A DNA stretch of 64,000 nt from Rhodopseudomonas palustris (GCF_003591005.1 NZ_QYYD01000027.1:1-64000); one strand, 5' to 3'. Counted from the stretch's first letter, positions 43,554 through 52,719 are shown. Notes: generated by a model not told the origin, from the sequence alone. A program made the numbers and translations.

Positions 43554-44408
43554 ATGCCGAGCTTCAAAGACCTGTTGCGCGCGCCGTTCGTGTGGCGCGC
43601 CCGCGCGCTGGACCGCGCCGTCGCGAGCCGCGACGTGCCGACGCTGGCCGTCGTCGCGATCTTCCGCGAGGAAGCCCCGTTCCTCGACGAATGGCTGCGC
43701 TTCCACGAAGGCGTCGGCGTCGGCCACTTCTATCTCTATAACAATTTCAGCACCGACCATTTTCGCGACGTGCTGGCGCCGTGGATCGCGCGCGGGCTGG
43801 TGACGCTGACCGATTGGCCGGTCGATGTCGGGCAGCTGCCGGCGTATCGGCACTGCATCAAGCAGCACCGGCTCGACGCCAAATGGATGGCGTTCATCGA
43901 CATCGACGAGTTCCTGTTCTCGCCGGTGGCCGACAAGGTCACCGACGTGCTCGGCCGCTTCGACGGCGCGCCGGCGGTTGGGGTGTTCTCGCCCTATTTC
44001 GGCTCCGCCGGGCACGAGCAGCGCCCGCCGGTGCCGATCACCCGCGCCTTCACCAAGCGCTCGCCGCTGTCGAAAATCTCCGCCAAGACCATCGCCAACC
44101 CGCGCTGGATCCGCGCCATCCGCAACGTGCACCTCTACAAATACTGGCGCGGCGAAACCATCGATACGAGCGGCCGCCCGTTCGACGGCGATCGCCCCGT
44201 CCTCGACCTGCTCCGCCTCAATCACTACTGGTCACGCTCGCTATCCGACCTGCAAACCAAGATCCAACGCGGCGACGCCTCGACCCCCGTCCCGCGCGAC
44301 AGCGACTGGCACTTCGCCGCCGAAAAGGACATGAACGCGGAAGACGATACGTCGATTTTGCCGGTGCTGGAGAGGGTGTTTGGGAAGGGAAAGACACTCT
44401 ACCCCTAG
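43554..44408 (+). CDS. Glycosyltransferase family 92 (GT-A fold)
   Basis: A 284-residue protein of the GT92/DUF23 type. 'TLAVVAIFREEAPFLDEWLRFHEGVGVGHFYLYNN' is the family's N-terminal strand-helix block and 'KWMAFIDIDEFLF' contains the D-x-D motif binding nucleotide-sugar and metal. 'LLRLNHYWSRSL' near residue 215 is the conserved C-terminal histidine segment. It probably transfers a sugar to cell-surface glycan; acceptor unknown. Last core gene before the AT-rich island on its right. Confidence 0.9.
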   Translation: MPSFKDLLRAPFVWRARALDRAVASRDVPTLAVVAIFREEAPFLDEWLRFHEGVGVGHFYLYNNFSTDHFRDVLAPWIARGLVTLTDWPVDVGQLPAYRHCIKQHRLDAKWMAFIDIDEFLFSPVADKVTDVLGRFDGAPAVGVFSPYFGSAGHEQRPPVPITRAFTKRSPLSKISAKTIANPRWIRAIRNVHLYKYWRGETIDTSGRPFDGDRPVLDLLRLNHYWSRSLSDLQTKIQRGDASTPVPRDSDWHFAAEKDMNAEDDTSILPVLERVFGKGKTLYP

Positions 44409-44562
44409 CCATCCCTTCCCTTTGGCAAACGCTGCAATCGAATTGCGACTGACGTCTGAACAACTAATACTATTGGTCAACAAATGCCAAGGCCACACAA
44501 ATTGCTTCCATGAAGCACATGTGTATTCTTTCGCTGTTCCTTTACAGCGATTGAGCTACTCC

Positions 44563-46287
44563 GTGACTACCACATCATCAACATACACTAGCTACGCAGA
44601 CGCGATATTCGCAGCTAAGCGTGGTTTTGTTGTGATTGGACTAACTGGTTTCACGGGATCTGGATGCACAAAAACCGCTGAAATCCTAAAGAAAGACAAG
44701 GCTTTTTCACTCCCACCTGCGTACGACGACAGAGCGTCTTCGACAGATCAGCTCGCATCCCTGCAGTATAAAAACCTGAGGCGAATTTGGAATCAGACAC
44801 CTTGGCATTCTTACACTGCAATTGAAGTCGCCGTTGTGATTATGGCTTTACTTCTAGAACAGGCACTCAAAGGTGAACGACCGCAAGGCTTTCCGGACGA
44901 AGTCAGTACCGCAGCAGACGCAAACGTTAGCAAGCTGGAATCACTGACGCTTCTCCGCCGTCCAGGCTCTATGAGCCAGGACGAATGCCATCAACTAATC
45001 GAGTCTTATGAAGAGTCCGCAAACATTTTGCGTGGAATTAAGAAGGCCATCCCGCTCGGTCAGTTCATTTCGATGATGCAGCAAGCTGGTGACAAAATCC
45101 GCCTATATGGCGGCTATCGAAGCTACACACCTCACCCTGATCACATGATCGTGCTTCCCGAAGCGATGCGTAAGATCTTGCGCGCCTATCGTACGGCCCA
45201 AGCACGCCGCCGATTTGTTATCGATGCTTTTAGAAATCCGTTTGAAGTCGAATATTTCAAACGACGCTATGCAGAATTCTACCTTGTTTGCCTTTATCGA
45301 TCTCCAGAAAACCGCGGCCGATCGCTAGCAATGAGAATGCCGCGAGGTGAAATCGAGAGCATCTGGGAAAAGGAGAGCGGACGCCATCCAGCCGACGGCC
45401 GAAGCGAAACCGATATTCCGAAAAATAGAGAGAACATTGCCTGGTGGATCACTGGACAGGATATTCCCGCATGCGCCCAGAAGGCAGACGTTTTCATTAG
45501 TCCCAGAACAGGCGAACCCGTGCATTTAAAATATCAAATCGCCCGATTACTCACGTTAGTTCACAAGCCAGGCTCTCTCACACCTAGCAGAGATGAGCAT
45601 TCTATGCAGATTGCCGCGACAGCGAGAAGAATGTCCGGCTGCCTTTCTCGACAGGTTGGCGCAGCGGTGGTCAGTCCCTCTGGATATGTCCTAGGCATCG
45701 GATGGAACGATCCTCCCGACGGGCAAATCCCTTGCTCTCTTCGATCCTGTGAGGGTCTTCTAGAGGTGAGCGAGACTAACAATCGGGACTACAGCGATTA
45801 CGAGAAGGCCGAACGTTTCCGACAACATATCGAACTAAAGAATGGCGGAGAAACCCCGTTCTGTTTTCGCTCGGAGCTTGCTCTCATCCTGAAAGAGCGC
45901 AAGGCAGAATACACTCGAGCCCTCCACGCAGAAGAAAACGCGTTTCTCCAGACTGCTAAAATGGGTGGCGTTTCTCTTGTCGGCTCAACGCTTTACACCA
46001 CAGCCTCAACCTGCACCCTTTGTGCTAAGAAGGCGTATCATTTGAGGATCGAGCGCATCGTATTTATCGATCAGTACGACGACATGGCTCGCGATCAAAC
46101 TCTCCGCGGGGGGCACTACAATATCACTTATGAACAGTTCGAAGGCATTACGGGCGCGGCTTATTGCAGTTTGTATTCGCCTCTGATTCCCGAGAAAGAT
46201 TTACTCGAGGATTTCGGAACTGGGCAGAAATCGAACGCGGAATCTTGCTTACCTGGCCAACCTCCTACCGAAGGACATTCAGAGTGA
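44563..46287 (+). CDS. Anti-phage dCTP/dC deaminase-like protein (P-loop plus deaminase)
   Basis: A 574-residue protein from GTG 44563; TTG 44551 is an alternative start and there is no in-frame ATG nearby. Residues 20-75 hold a kinase-like P-loop, 'IGLTGFTGSGCTKTAEIL', in which Cys35 replaces the usual Walker A lysine. Residues about 350-520 are a deoxycytidylate-deaminase fold: 'MSGCLSRQVGAAVVS' and 'GIGWNDPPDGQ', then zinc and catalytic residues His455-Ala-Glu457, and Cys484 and Cys487 in 'TTASTCTLCAKKAY'. This P-loop-deaminase architecture is that of the published anti-phage deaminases, which deplete dCTP in infected cells; the assignment is by architecture only. The DNA is clearly AT-richer than its neighbours and lies between a glycosyltransferase gene and a tRNA gene, suggesting transfer. 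Confidence 0.85.
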   Translation: MTTTSSTYTSYADAIFAAKRGFVVIGLTGFTGSGCTKTAEILKKDKAFSLPPAYDDRASSTDQLASLQYKNLRRIWNQTPWHSYTAIEVAVVIMALLLEQALKGERPQGFPDEVSTAADANVSKLESLTLLRRPGSMSQDECHQLIESYEESANILRGIKKAIPLGQFISMMQQAGDKIRLYGGYRSYTPHPDHMIVLPEAMRKILRAYRTAQARRRFVIDAFRNPFEVEYFKRRYAEFYLVCLYRSPENRGRSLAMRMPRGEIESIWEKESGRHPADGRSETDIPKNRENIAWWITGQDIPACAQKADVFISPRTGEPVHLKYQIARLLTLVHKPGSLTPSRDEHSMQIAATARRMSGCLSRQVGAAVVSPSGYVLGIGWNDPPDGQIPCSLRSCEGLLEVSETNNRDYSDYEKAERFRQHIELKNGGETPFCFRSELALILKERKAEYTRALHAEENAFLQTAKMGGVSLVGSTLYTTASTCTLCAKKAYHLRIERIVFIDQYDDMARDQTLRGGHYNITYEQFEGITGAAYCSLYSPLIPEKDLLEDFGTGQKSNAESCLPGQPPTEGHSE

Positions 46288-46396
46288 CGTCGCGCATGCA
46301 ATCTTCTGGAGCAGCAAAATCTCAGCCTTTTAAATGGACGTAGAACATCGCAGCTGCGTGGTCGGAAATCGGCGATCCAAAGATCGCTCAGCCAAT

Positions 46397-46483
46397 TGGT
46401 GCGGACGGCGGGGGTCGAACCCGCACGACGTTGCCATCGAGGGATTTTAAGTCCCTTGCGTCTACCAGTTTCGCCACGTCCGC
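46397..46483 (-). tRNA. tRNA-Leu (anticodon TAA)
   Basis: 87 bases, with acceptor arms GCGGACG/CGTCCGC, discriminator A and an encoded CCA 3' end (46397-46399 complement). The anticodon loop reads CTTAAAA between AGGGA and TCCCT, giving TAA (codon UUA). The long variable arm is of the leucine type and the T loop is GGTTCGACC. Its 3' end faces the AT-rich deaminase gene. Confidence 0.97.
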
Positions 46484-46890
46484 ATCGGCGCAGTCAGCTC
46501 AATCGAGCGAGCGACATCGTCTGAACGGGAGCAAGCCGAGGCGGCCCCCATCATTCGATGCCGCAGCGCATCATGCCGACGGCCGGCTCGGGGCGGCAGC
46601 GCAATGCCTGCTTCCGCGCCAGAGCGCCGCATTCATAGTCGAGCGCGCGGCGCAACGCAAAGCGGGGTTGCGGCGGCGACGCAGCTTCGCCGGCCGCGCG
46701 CTTTGACATCACCCCCGACTTTCGAGTGAGATGCGCGCAGTGCCTGCATGCTCGGGCGCGGTCGGCTGCAGCGGTGCCCCTGGACGTTGTCCAACCCACC
46801 CTGGCCGCCTCGCAACTTCGGTCTGAAGCCTTGCATGCGGCGCGCCGACACGTCCCGCCTCAACCTGCGACCGCAAGGGTAATCCCTCAC
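46484..46890. other. Intergenic stretch without a recognisable gene
   Basis: About 400 bases between the tRNA gene and the M20 hydrolase. No coding region is convincing. It must hold the tRNA promoter (right side) and the hydrolase promoter. Confidence 0.5.
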
Positions 46891-48063
46891 ATGCCGACCA
46901 TCGACCGCATCGACGCTTTCGCCGACGAGCTGACCGCGATCCGCCGCGATCTGCACATGCATCCGGAGATCGGCTTCGAGGAAGTCCGCACCTCCAATAT
47001 CGTCGCCGAGAAGCTCGACCAATGGGGCATCGAGGTGTTTCGCGGGCTCGGCGGCACCGGCGTGGTCGGCGTGCTGAAGGGCAAGGGTGACGGCGGCCGC
47101 CGTATCGGCCTGCGCGCCGACATGGACGCGCTGCCGATGGAGGAGCACACCAACCTCGGCTGGCGCTCGACCATTCCCGGCCGTTTCCACGGCTGCGGCC
47201 ATGACGGCCACACCACCATGCTGCTCGGCACCGCGCGCTATCTCGCCGAGACGCGCAATTTCGACGGCACCGTGCATTTCATCTTTCAGCCCGCAGAAGA
47301 AGGCCTCGGCGGCGCGCGGGCGATGCTGAAGGACGGGCTGTTCCAGAAGTTTCCGTGCGACGAACTCTACGGGCTGCACAACGCGCCCGACCTCGCCCAT
47401 GGCGAGATCGCGATTCTGCCCGGCCCGGCGATGGCCGGCGCCGACTTCTTCGACATCACCATCTCGGGCTACGGCGCGCACGGCGCGATGCCGGAGCGCT
47501 CCAAAGATCCGGTGGTGATCGCGATGACGCTGGGCCAGGCGCTGCAGACCATCGTCAGCCGCAACGTCGATCCGCTGCATTCGGCGGTGCTGTCGATCAC
47601 CCAATTCCATTCCGGCTCGGCCTACAACGTGATCCCCGGCGAAGCGCGGCTCGCCGGCACCGTGCGCTGCTTCTCCGACGACATCCGCAAGCTGGTGCGC
47701 GAACGCATGCGGGCGCTGGCGGCGGGCATCGCCGCGGCGTTCGACGTCGAGATCCACGTCGATATCCGCGACATCTTCAGCGTACTGGTGAACCAGCAGG
47801 AGCAGAGCGACGTCGTCGCCGAGGTGGCGCGCGGCGTCGTCGGCGACGCCAACGTCAAGCTGCGCGAGCAGCCGAAGATGGGCAGCGAGGATTTCGCCGA
47901 CATGCTGCAGGCGATCCCTGGCGCGTATTTCTGGGTCGGCCACGACGGCGACGTGCCGGTGCACAATCCCGGCTACGTGCTCGACGACAAGATCCTGCCG
48001 ATCGGCGCCAGCATGTTCGCCCGCATCGTCGAGACCCGCCTGCCGGTGGCCGCCAATGTCTGA
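46891..48063 (+). CDS. M20-family amidohydrolase (hippurate hydrolase type)
   Basis: A 390-residue zinc-dependent hydrolase of N-acyl amino acids. 'IRRDLHMHPEIGFEE' opens the fold; 'GRFHGCGHDGHTTMLLG' and 'FIFQPAEEGLGGA' supply the metal cysteine/histidine and glutamates; a dimerisation lid domain ('ITISGYGAHGAMPERSKDPVV') is inserted at about 180-290. The amidase gene begins inside the last codons. Substrate by family: hippurate, N-acetyl amino acids or similar. Confidence 0.93.
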   Translation: MPTIDRIDAFADELTAIRRDLHMHPEIGFEEVRTSNIVAEKLDQWGIEVFRGLGGTGVVGVLKGKGDGGRRIGLRADMDALPMEEHTNLGWRSTIPGRFHGCGHDGHTTMLLGTARYLAETRNFDGTVHFIFQPAEEGLGGARAMLKDGLFQKFPCDELYGLHNAPDLAHGEIAILPGPAMAGADFFDITISGYGAHGAMPERSKDPVVIAMTLGQALQTIVSRNVDPLHSAVLSITQFHSGSAYNVIPGEARLAGTVRCFSDDIRKLVRERMRALAAGIAAAFDVEIHVDIRDIFSVLVNQQEQSDVVAEVARGVVGDANVKLREQPKMGSEDFADMLQAIPGAYFWVGHDGDVPVHNPGYVLDDKILPIGASMFARIVETRLPVAANV

Positions 48064-49471
48064 CGGCATCAGCAGCAAGGCCATCGCCCTCAACGATCTC
48101 TCCGCCACCGAACTCCTCGCCGGCTACTACGGCAAGCAATTCTCGCCGAGCGAGGTGATGGACGAAGTGATCGCCCAGGCCGAGCGCTGGGAGCCGCATA
48201 TCAACGCGCTGTATGCGTTCGATCCCGACGGCGCCCGGCGCGCCGCGCGGGCATCGACCGAGCGCTGGGCGAAGGGTGAGCCGCAGGGCGTGCTCGACGG
48301 CATTCCGGTGACCATCAAGGAGAACGTCGCGACCAGAGGCACGCCGGTGCCGCTCGGCGTGCCGATCACGCCGCTGACCCCGGCTGCCATCGATGCCCCG
48401 CCGGCGGCGCGGCTGCGCGAGGCCGGCGGCATTCTGTGGAGCAAGACGACGATGCCGGATTTCGGCATGCTGTCGTCCGGACTCTCCAGCTTCCACGGCG
48501 TCACCCGCAATCCCTGGGATCTGACGCAGAACACTGGCGGCTCCTCCGCCGGTGCGGGCGCCGCGGGGGCGGCCGGCTACGGGCCGCTGCATCTCGGCAC
48601 GGACATCGGCGGCTCGGTGCGGCTGCCGGCGAACTGGTGCGGCATCTTCGCGCTGAAGCCGTCGCTCGGCCGCGTGCCGATCGATCCGCCCTATGTCGGC
48701 CGCTGCGCCGGACCGATGACCCGCACCGTCGACGACGCGGCGCTGATGATGAGCGTGCTGTCACAGCCCGATGCGCGCGACAGCATGAGCCTGCCGCCGC
48801 AGGACATCGCCTGGAGCGAACTCGACGGCGATGTACGCGGCAAGACCATCGGCCTGCTCACCGATCTTTCTTTCGGCATGGCGCTGGATGACGACGTCCG
48901 CCGCGTCGTCACAGACGCGGCGCGGCTGCTGGAGCAGCAGGGCGCGATCGTCAAGGAGGTGCAGCTCGACTTCACCCGCGAGGTGATGAACGGGCTCGAC
49001 ATGTTCTGGCGCGCGCGGATGTGGGACGACGTCAGCAAGCTCAGCGACGCGCAGCGCGCCCAGGTGCTGCCCTACATCGTGCGCTGGGCGGAAGGTGGCG
49101 CGAATCTCTCCGGCGTCGACGTGGTGCGCGGCTTCAACCAGACCATGGCGATCCGCGCGATGGGAGCGAAGCTGTTCGCCGATATCGACTACCTGATCTC
49201 GCCGGTGGCGCCGGTGGTCAGCTTCGCCGCCGATGTTGCTTCGCCACTCGACGATCCGGATATCCCGTTCGATCACATCCTCTATACCGTTGTGTGGAAT
49301 ATGGCGGAAAATCCAGCCGCCTCGATCAACGGTGGATACAGTTCGAAGGGTTTTCCGATCGGCGTGCAGATCGTCGGCCGCCGCTTCGACGATCTCGGCG
49401 TGCTGCGCATGGCGAAAGCGTTCGAAGGCCTGCGCGGCCCGCAGCAGCCGTGGCCGCAATCGCCGCGCTGA
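48056..49471 (+). CDS. Amidase (amidase signature family)
   Basis: A 471-residue serine amidohydrolase with the Ser-cisSer-Lys triad: Lys88 in 'IPVTIKENVA', Ser163 in 'NTGGSSAGAGAA' and nucleophile Ser187 in 'GTDIGGSVRLPANW'. Spacing of 24 between the two serines is as in characterised members. ATG 48056 overlaps the upstream M20 gene by eight bases, so both are cotranslated and may act in sequence on amide-containing compounds. Substrate unknown. Confidence 0.93.
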   Translation: MSDGISSKAIALNDLSATELLAGYYGKQFSPSEVMDEVIAQAERWEPHINALYAFDPDGARRAARASTERWAKGEPQGVLDGIPVTIKENVATRGTPVPLGVPITPLTPAAIDAPPAARLREAGGILWSKTTMPDFGMLSSGLSSFHGVTRNPWDLTQNTGGSSAGAGAAGAAGYGPLHLGTDIGGSVRLPANWCGIFALKPSLGRVPIDPPYVGRCAGPMTRTVDDAALMMSVLSQPDARDSMSLPPQDIAWSELDGDVRGKTIGLLTDLSFGMALDDDVRRVVTDAARLLEQQGAIVKEVQLDFTREVMNGLDMFWRARMWDDVSKLSDAQRAQVLPYIVRWAEGGANLSGVDVVRGFNQTMAIRAMGAKLFADIDYLISPVAPVVSFAADVASPLDDPDIPFDHILYTVVWNMAENPAASINGGYSSKGFPIGVQIVGRRFDDLGVLRMAKAFEGLRGPQQPWPQSPR

Positions 49472-49489
49472 GTCATCTCACCTGACCTC

Positions 49490-49569
49490 GTAGGATGGGT
49501 TGAGCGCAGCGAAACCCATCACCACTCGCGAAAATCGTGATGGGTTTCGCTTCGCTCAACCCATCCTAC
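49490..49569. repeat. Family-B palindromic repeat, copy 2
   Basis: gtaggatgggttgagcgcag...cgcttcgctcaacccatcctac, near-perfect arms, directly after the amidase stop. Confidence 0.9.
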
Positions 49570-49676
49570 GAAGTTCGCAGGCTCGACCTGCGCGCTCATC
49601 TCCTTCATAAGGAATGCATGGCCGGGCCGAGCCGGCCGCGACGTCCCATAAACAAAAACACGCTGGAGGAAACCAG

Positions 49677-50567
49677 ATGCCGTTCGAGACCATCAAGTAC
49701 GAGGTCGCCGACCAGATCCTCACCATCACGCTGAACCGGCCGGAGAAGCTCAACGCCTTTAATCCGAAGATGCAGGCCGAGCTGATCGAGGCGTTCGACA
49801 ACGCGGATGCGGACGACAACGTGCGCGCCGTCATCGTCACCGGCGAAGGCCGTGCATTCTGCGCCGGCGCCGACCTGTCGTCCGGCGCCGATACGTTCGA
49901 CCGCGACGCGCGACGCGGCCCGGTGCGGCGCAATGCCGACGGATCGATCGATTACTCCGATCCGCAGGTCCGCGACGGCGGCGGCCAGGTGACGCTGCGC
50001 ATCTTCAAGTGCCTGAAGCCGGTGATCGCGGCCGTCAACGGCCCGGCGGTCGGCATCGGCGTCACCATGCAGCTGGCGATGGATATCCGCATCGCGTCGG
50101 AAGCCGCGCGGTTCGGCTTCGTGTTCTCACAGCGCGGCATCGTGCCGGAAGCGGCGTCGAGCTGGTTTCTGCCGCGCATCGTCGGCATCGCCCAGGCGCT
50201 GGAGTGGTGCTACACCGGCCGCGTCTTCCCGGCGCAGGAAGCGCTCGCCGGCAAGCTGGTCAGCCGCGTGGTGCCGGCCGATCAGTTGCTGGACACCGCG
50301 CGCACGCTCGCCAAGGAAATCGCCGCCAAGACCGCACCGGTGTCGGTGGCGCTAATCCGGCAGATGATGTGGCGGATGCTCGGCGCCGATGATCCGATGG
50401 AAGCGCACAAGATCGACAGCCGCGGCATCTACGAGCGCGGCCGCTCCGACGACGTCAAGGAAGGCGTCACCTCGTTCCTGGAAAAGCGCCCGGCGCAGTT
50501 CAAGAACAAGGTCACCGCCGACATGCCGGCGTATTTCCCGTGGTGGGACGAGCGCGAGTACAAGTAA
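49677..50567 (+). CDS. Crotonase-family protein (enoyl-CoA hydratase/isomerase)
   Basis: A 296-residue crotonase-fold protein. 'RPEKLNAFNPKMQAELI' and 'RAFCAGADLSSGAD' are the CoA-binding and oxyanion signatures. At the first glutamate position of classical hydratases the sequence has 'VNGPAVGIGVTMQLAMD', lacking it; the glutamate of isomerase-type members is present in 'RGIVPEAASSWFLPRIVG'. It therefore fits a delta-isomerase-type or unassigned crotonase rather than a canonical hydratase. GGAGG lies eight bases before ATG 49677. Confidence 0.88.
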   Translation: MPFETIKYEVADQILTITLNRPEKLNAFNPKMQAELIEAFDNADADDNVRAVIVTGEGRAFCAGADLSSGADTFDRDARRGPVRRNADGSIDYSDPQVRDGGGQVTLRIFKCLKPVIAAVNGPAVGIGVTMQLAMDIRIASEAARFGFVFSQRGIVPEAASSWFLPRIVGIAQALEWCYTGRVFPAQEALAGKLVSRVVPADQLLDTARTLAKEIAAKTAPVSVALIRQMMWRMLGADDPMEAHKIDSRGIYERGRSDDVKEGVTSFLEKRPAQFKNKVTADMPAYFPWWDEREYK

Positions 50568-50608
50568 GCGCCCGACTGCGCGGCCTCACGCGATCCAGCC
50601 CCACACAC

Positions 50609-50705
50609 GTCATTCCGAGGCGCGAGCACTTGCTCGCGAACCCGGAATCCCGACATTGTTGCAAAGAGAGATTCCGGGTTCGCGCTTCGCGCGCCCCGGA
50701 ATGAC
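50609..50705. repeat. Family-A palindromic repeat, copy 5
   Basis: gtcattccgaggcgcgag at left and cgcgccccggaatgac at right; shorter (97 bases) with one arm change. Confidence 0.8.
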
Positions 50706-50743
50706 GAACGAGAGGGCGCTATGCGCCCCGCCGTCGAGAACTC

Positions 50744-50826
50744 GTAGGATGGGTTGAGCCGAAGGCGAAACCCATCGCCGCACGTCCCCGCCGCTGATGG
50801 GTTTCGCTGCGTTCAACCCATCCTAC
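50744..50826. repeat. Family-B palindromic repeat, copy 3
   Basis: gtaggatgggttgagccgaagg...ctgcgttcaacccatcctac, 38 bases from copy A5. The two together fill the gap between convergent genes. Confidence 0.9.
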
Positions 50827-50829
50827 GGA

Positions 50830-52548
50830 CTAATCGTCCTTGGCGGGCGCGGCTTTCAATTCCGGAAAATCCTCTTCGCGAAACTCGAGGCCGCGCAGCG
50901 TGTCGGACTGGTCCTGCTGATGCTCGATGCGGCGCAGCTGCACGCGGCGGATCTTGCCGGAGATCGTCTTCGGCAGTTCGGTGACGATCTCGAGCTTGCG
51001 GATGCGCTTGAACGGCGCCATCCGCGCCTCCATGTGGCGGAAGATCGACAGTGCGGTGTCGCGCGAGCGGTCCGCCTCCGCCGTCAGCAGCACATAGGCT
51101 TTCGGAATCGCCAGCTTGATCGGATCCGGGCTCGGCACCACCGCGGCCTCGGCGACGGCATCGTGTTCGAGCAGCACGCTCTCCAGCTCGAACGGCGAGA
51201 TGCGATAGTCGGAGGACTTGAACACGTCGTCGGTGCGGCCGACGAAGGTCAAGTAACCATCCTCATCGGCAAAAGCGACGTCGCCGCTGCGATACACCTC
51301 GCCGTCGGCGCCCGACAATTTGCCACCCTCGCCCTGATAGCCCTGCATCAGCCCGGCGGGGCGCGCGTCGCCGAGCTTGAGCGTGATCTCGCCTTCCTTC
51401 GCCGGATGGCCGTCCGCATCGGTGATGGCGACGACGTAACCCGGCAGCGGCCGGCCCATCGAGCCGATCTTCACCGCCTGCCCCGGCGAATTGCCGACCA
51501 TCGCGGTGGTCTCGGTCTGGCCGTAGCCGTCGCGGATGGTGAGGCCCCAGGCTTCCTTGACCTGATCGATCACTTCCGGATTGAGCGGCTCGCCGGCGCC
51601 GCAGACCTCGCGCAGCGAAACTTGGTAGTCTGCCAGCTTCTCCTGAATGAACATCCGCCACACTGTCGGCGGCGCGCACAGCGTGGTGACCCCGCAGCGG
51701 CCGATCGTCGTCAGCAGGCTCTTGGCGTCGAACCGCGGCTGATTGACCACGAACACGGTGGCGCCGGCATTCCACGGCGCGAACAGGCAACTCCAGGCGT
51801 GCTTGGCCCAGCCCGGCGACGAGATGTTGAGGTGGATGTCGCCCGGCTGCAGCCCGAGCCAGTACATCGTCGACAACGCGCCGACCGGATAAGAGCGCTG
51901 GCTGTGCCGCACCAGCTTCGGCTTGGCCGTGGTGCCCGAGGTGAAGTACAGCAGCATCGGATCGTCGGCCTGGGTCGGCCCGTCCGGCGTGAAGACGTCA
52001 GACTGCAGCGCGGTGCCGTCGTAATTGAGCCAGCCATCCTGGGCATGGCCGACGACGACGCGCAGCAGATCGTCACCGCCGAGCCCCTTGAACTTGGCGA
52101 TCTGATCCGGAGCCGCGACCACGGCCTTGGCACGGCCGCGGTCGAGCCGGTCGCGCAATTCCTCCGGCGTCAGCAGCGTCGTCGCCGGGATGGTGACGAG
52201 GCCGAGCTTCATCGCCGCCAGCATCACCTCCCACAATGGAACCACGTTGCCGAGCAGCAGCAGCAGATGATCACCGCGCTTCAGGCCCCGGGCACGAAGA
52301 TAGTTTGCGACCTGATTCGAGCGCTTCGACAGATGCGCGAAACTCGGCTTCTCCTCTCTCCCGGTGACACCATCGACGATCCACAGCGCCGGACGATTGC
52401 GATTGCTGTTGGTCGCCAGTTCGGCGTCGAACCAGTCGAGCGCCCAGTTGAACGGCACAGGATCCGGCCAGCGGAAGCCGGCGACGGCGGCCGCGTAGTC
52501 GGTGCGATGGTCGAGCAGGAACGAACGGGCTTGCTGGAACGTGGTCAT
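50830..52548 (-). CDS. AMP-forming acyl-CoA synthetase
   Basis: A 572-residue enzyme of the ANL superfamily, activating a carboxylic acid with ATP and CoA. 'LLYFTSGTTAKPKLVRHSQ' is the ATP/AMP signature, 'RDGYGQTETTAMV' the second motif, 'RSGDVAFADEDGYLTFVGRTDDVFKSSDYRI' the hinge and 'LPKTISGKIRRVQLR' carries the catalytic lysine. It resembles medium-chain (ACSM/PaaK-like) synthetases. It lies 170 bases downstream of mmsB on the same strand, with a palindromic repeat in between, so may be a separate unit. Confidence 0.92.
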   Translation of the reverse strand: MTTFQQARSFLLDHRTDYAAAVAGFRWPDPVPFNWALDWFDAELATNSNRNRPALWIVDGVTGREEKPSFAHLSKRSNQVANYLRARGLKRGDHLLLLLGNVVPLWEVMLAAMKLGLVTIPATTLLTPEELRDRLDRGRAKAVVAAPDQIAKFKGLGGDDLLRVVVGHAQDGWLNYDGTALQSDVFTPDGPTQADDPMLLYFTSGTTAKPKLVRHSQRSYPVGALSTMYWLGLQPGDIHLNISSPGWAKHAWSCLFAPWNAGATVFVVNQPRFDAKSLLTTIGRCGVTTLCAPPTVWRMFIQEKLADYQVSLREVCGAGEPLNPEVIDQVKEAWGLTIRDGYGQTETTAMVGNSPGQAVKIGSMGRPLPGYVVAITDADGHPAKEGEITLKLGDARPAGLMQGYQGEGGKLSGADGEVYRSGDVAFADEDGYLTFVGRTDDVFKSSDYRISPFELESVLLEHDAVAEAAVVPSPDPIKLAIPKAYVLLTAEADRSRDTALSIFRHMEARMAPFKRIRKLEIVTELPKTISGKIRRVQLRRIEHQQDQSDTLRGLEFREEDFPELKAAPAKDD

Positions 52549-52580
52549 GGGGCCCTCACAATGCTTTGCAACGCACTTAA

Positions 52581-52685
52581 CGTCATCCTGAGGAGCCCGG
52601 CGCAGCCGGGCGTCTCGAAGGATGGGCCGCAGGCACTCGGAGCCGCATCCTTCGAGGCTCGCTTCGCTCGCACCTCAGGATGACG
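52581..52685. repeat. Family-E palindromic repeat
   Basis: cgtcatcctgaggagcccgg at left and cgcacctcaggatgacg at right, inner tcgaaggatgggccg and gcatccttcgagg. A different element from A-D, seen only once in this window. Confidence 0.8.
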
Positions 52686-52719
52686 ACGCAGTGCGAGCGG
52701 CACGCGGTGGAAGAGCGAA

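Noticed and set aside
44380-44562. TTG start at 44380 for the deaminase gene
   Set aside because: It lies inside the glycosyltransferase gene and adds residues unlike the family; GTG 44563 starts just before the P-loop.
44410-46483. Search for att direct repeats of the tRNA-Leu end around the deaminase gene
   Set aside because: No copy of the tRNA 3' end was seen on the left side of the AT-rich region and no integrase gene is present, so the island is called on composition and position only.
46551-46799. Small minus-strand frame upstream of the M20 gene
   Set aside because: No homology recognised and no convincing ribosome site; overlaps the likely promoter.
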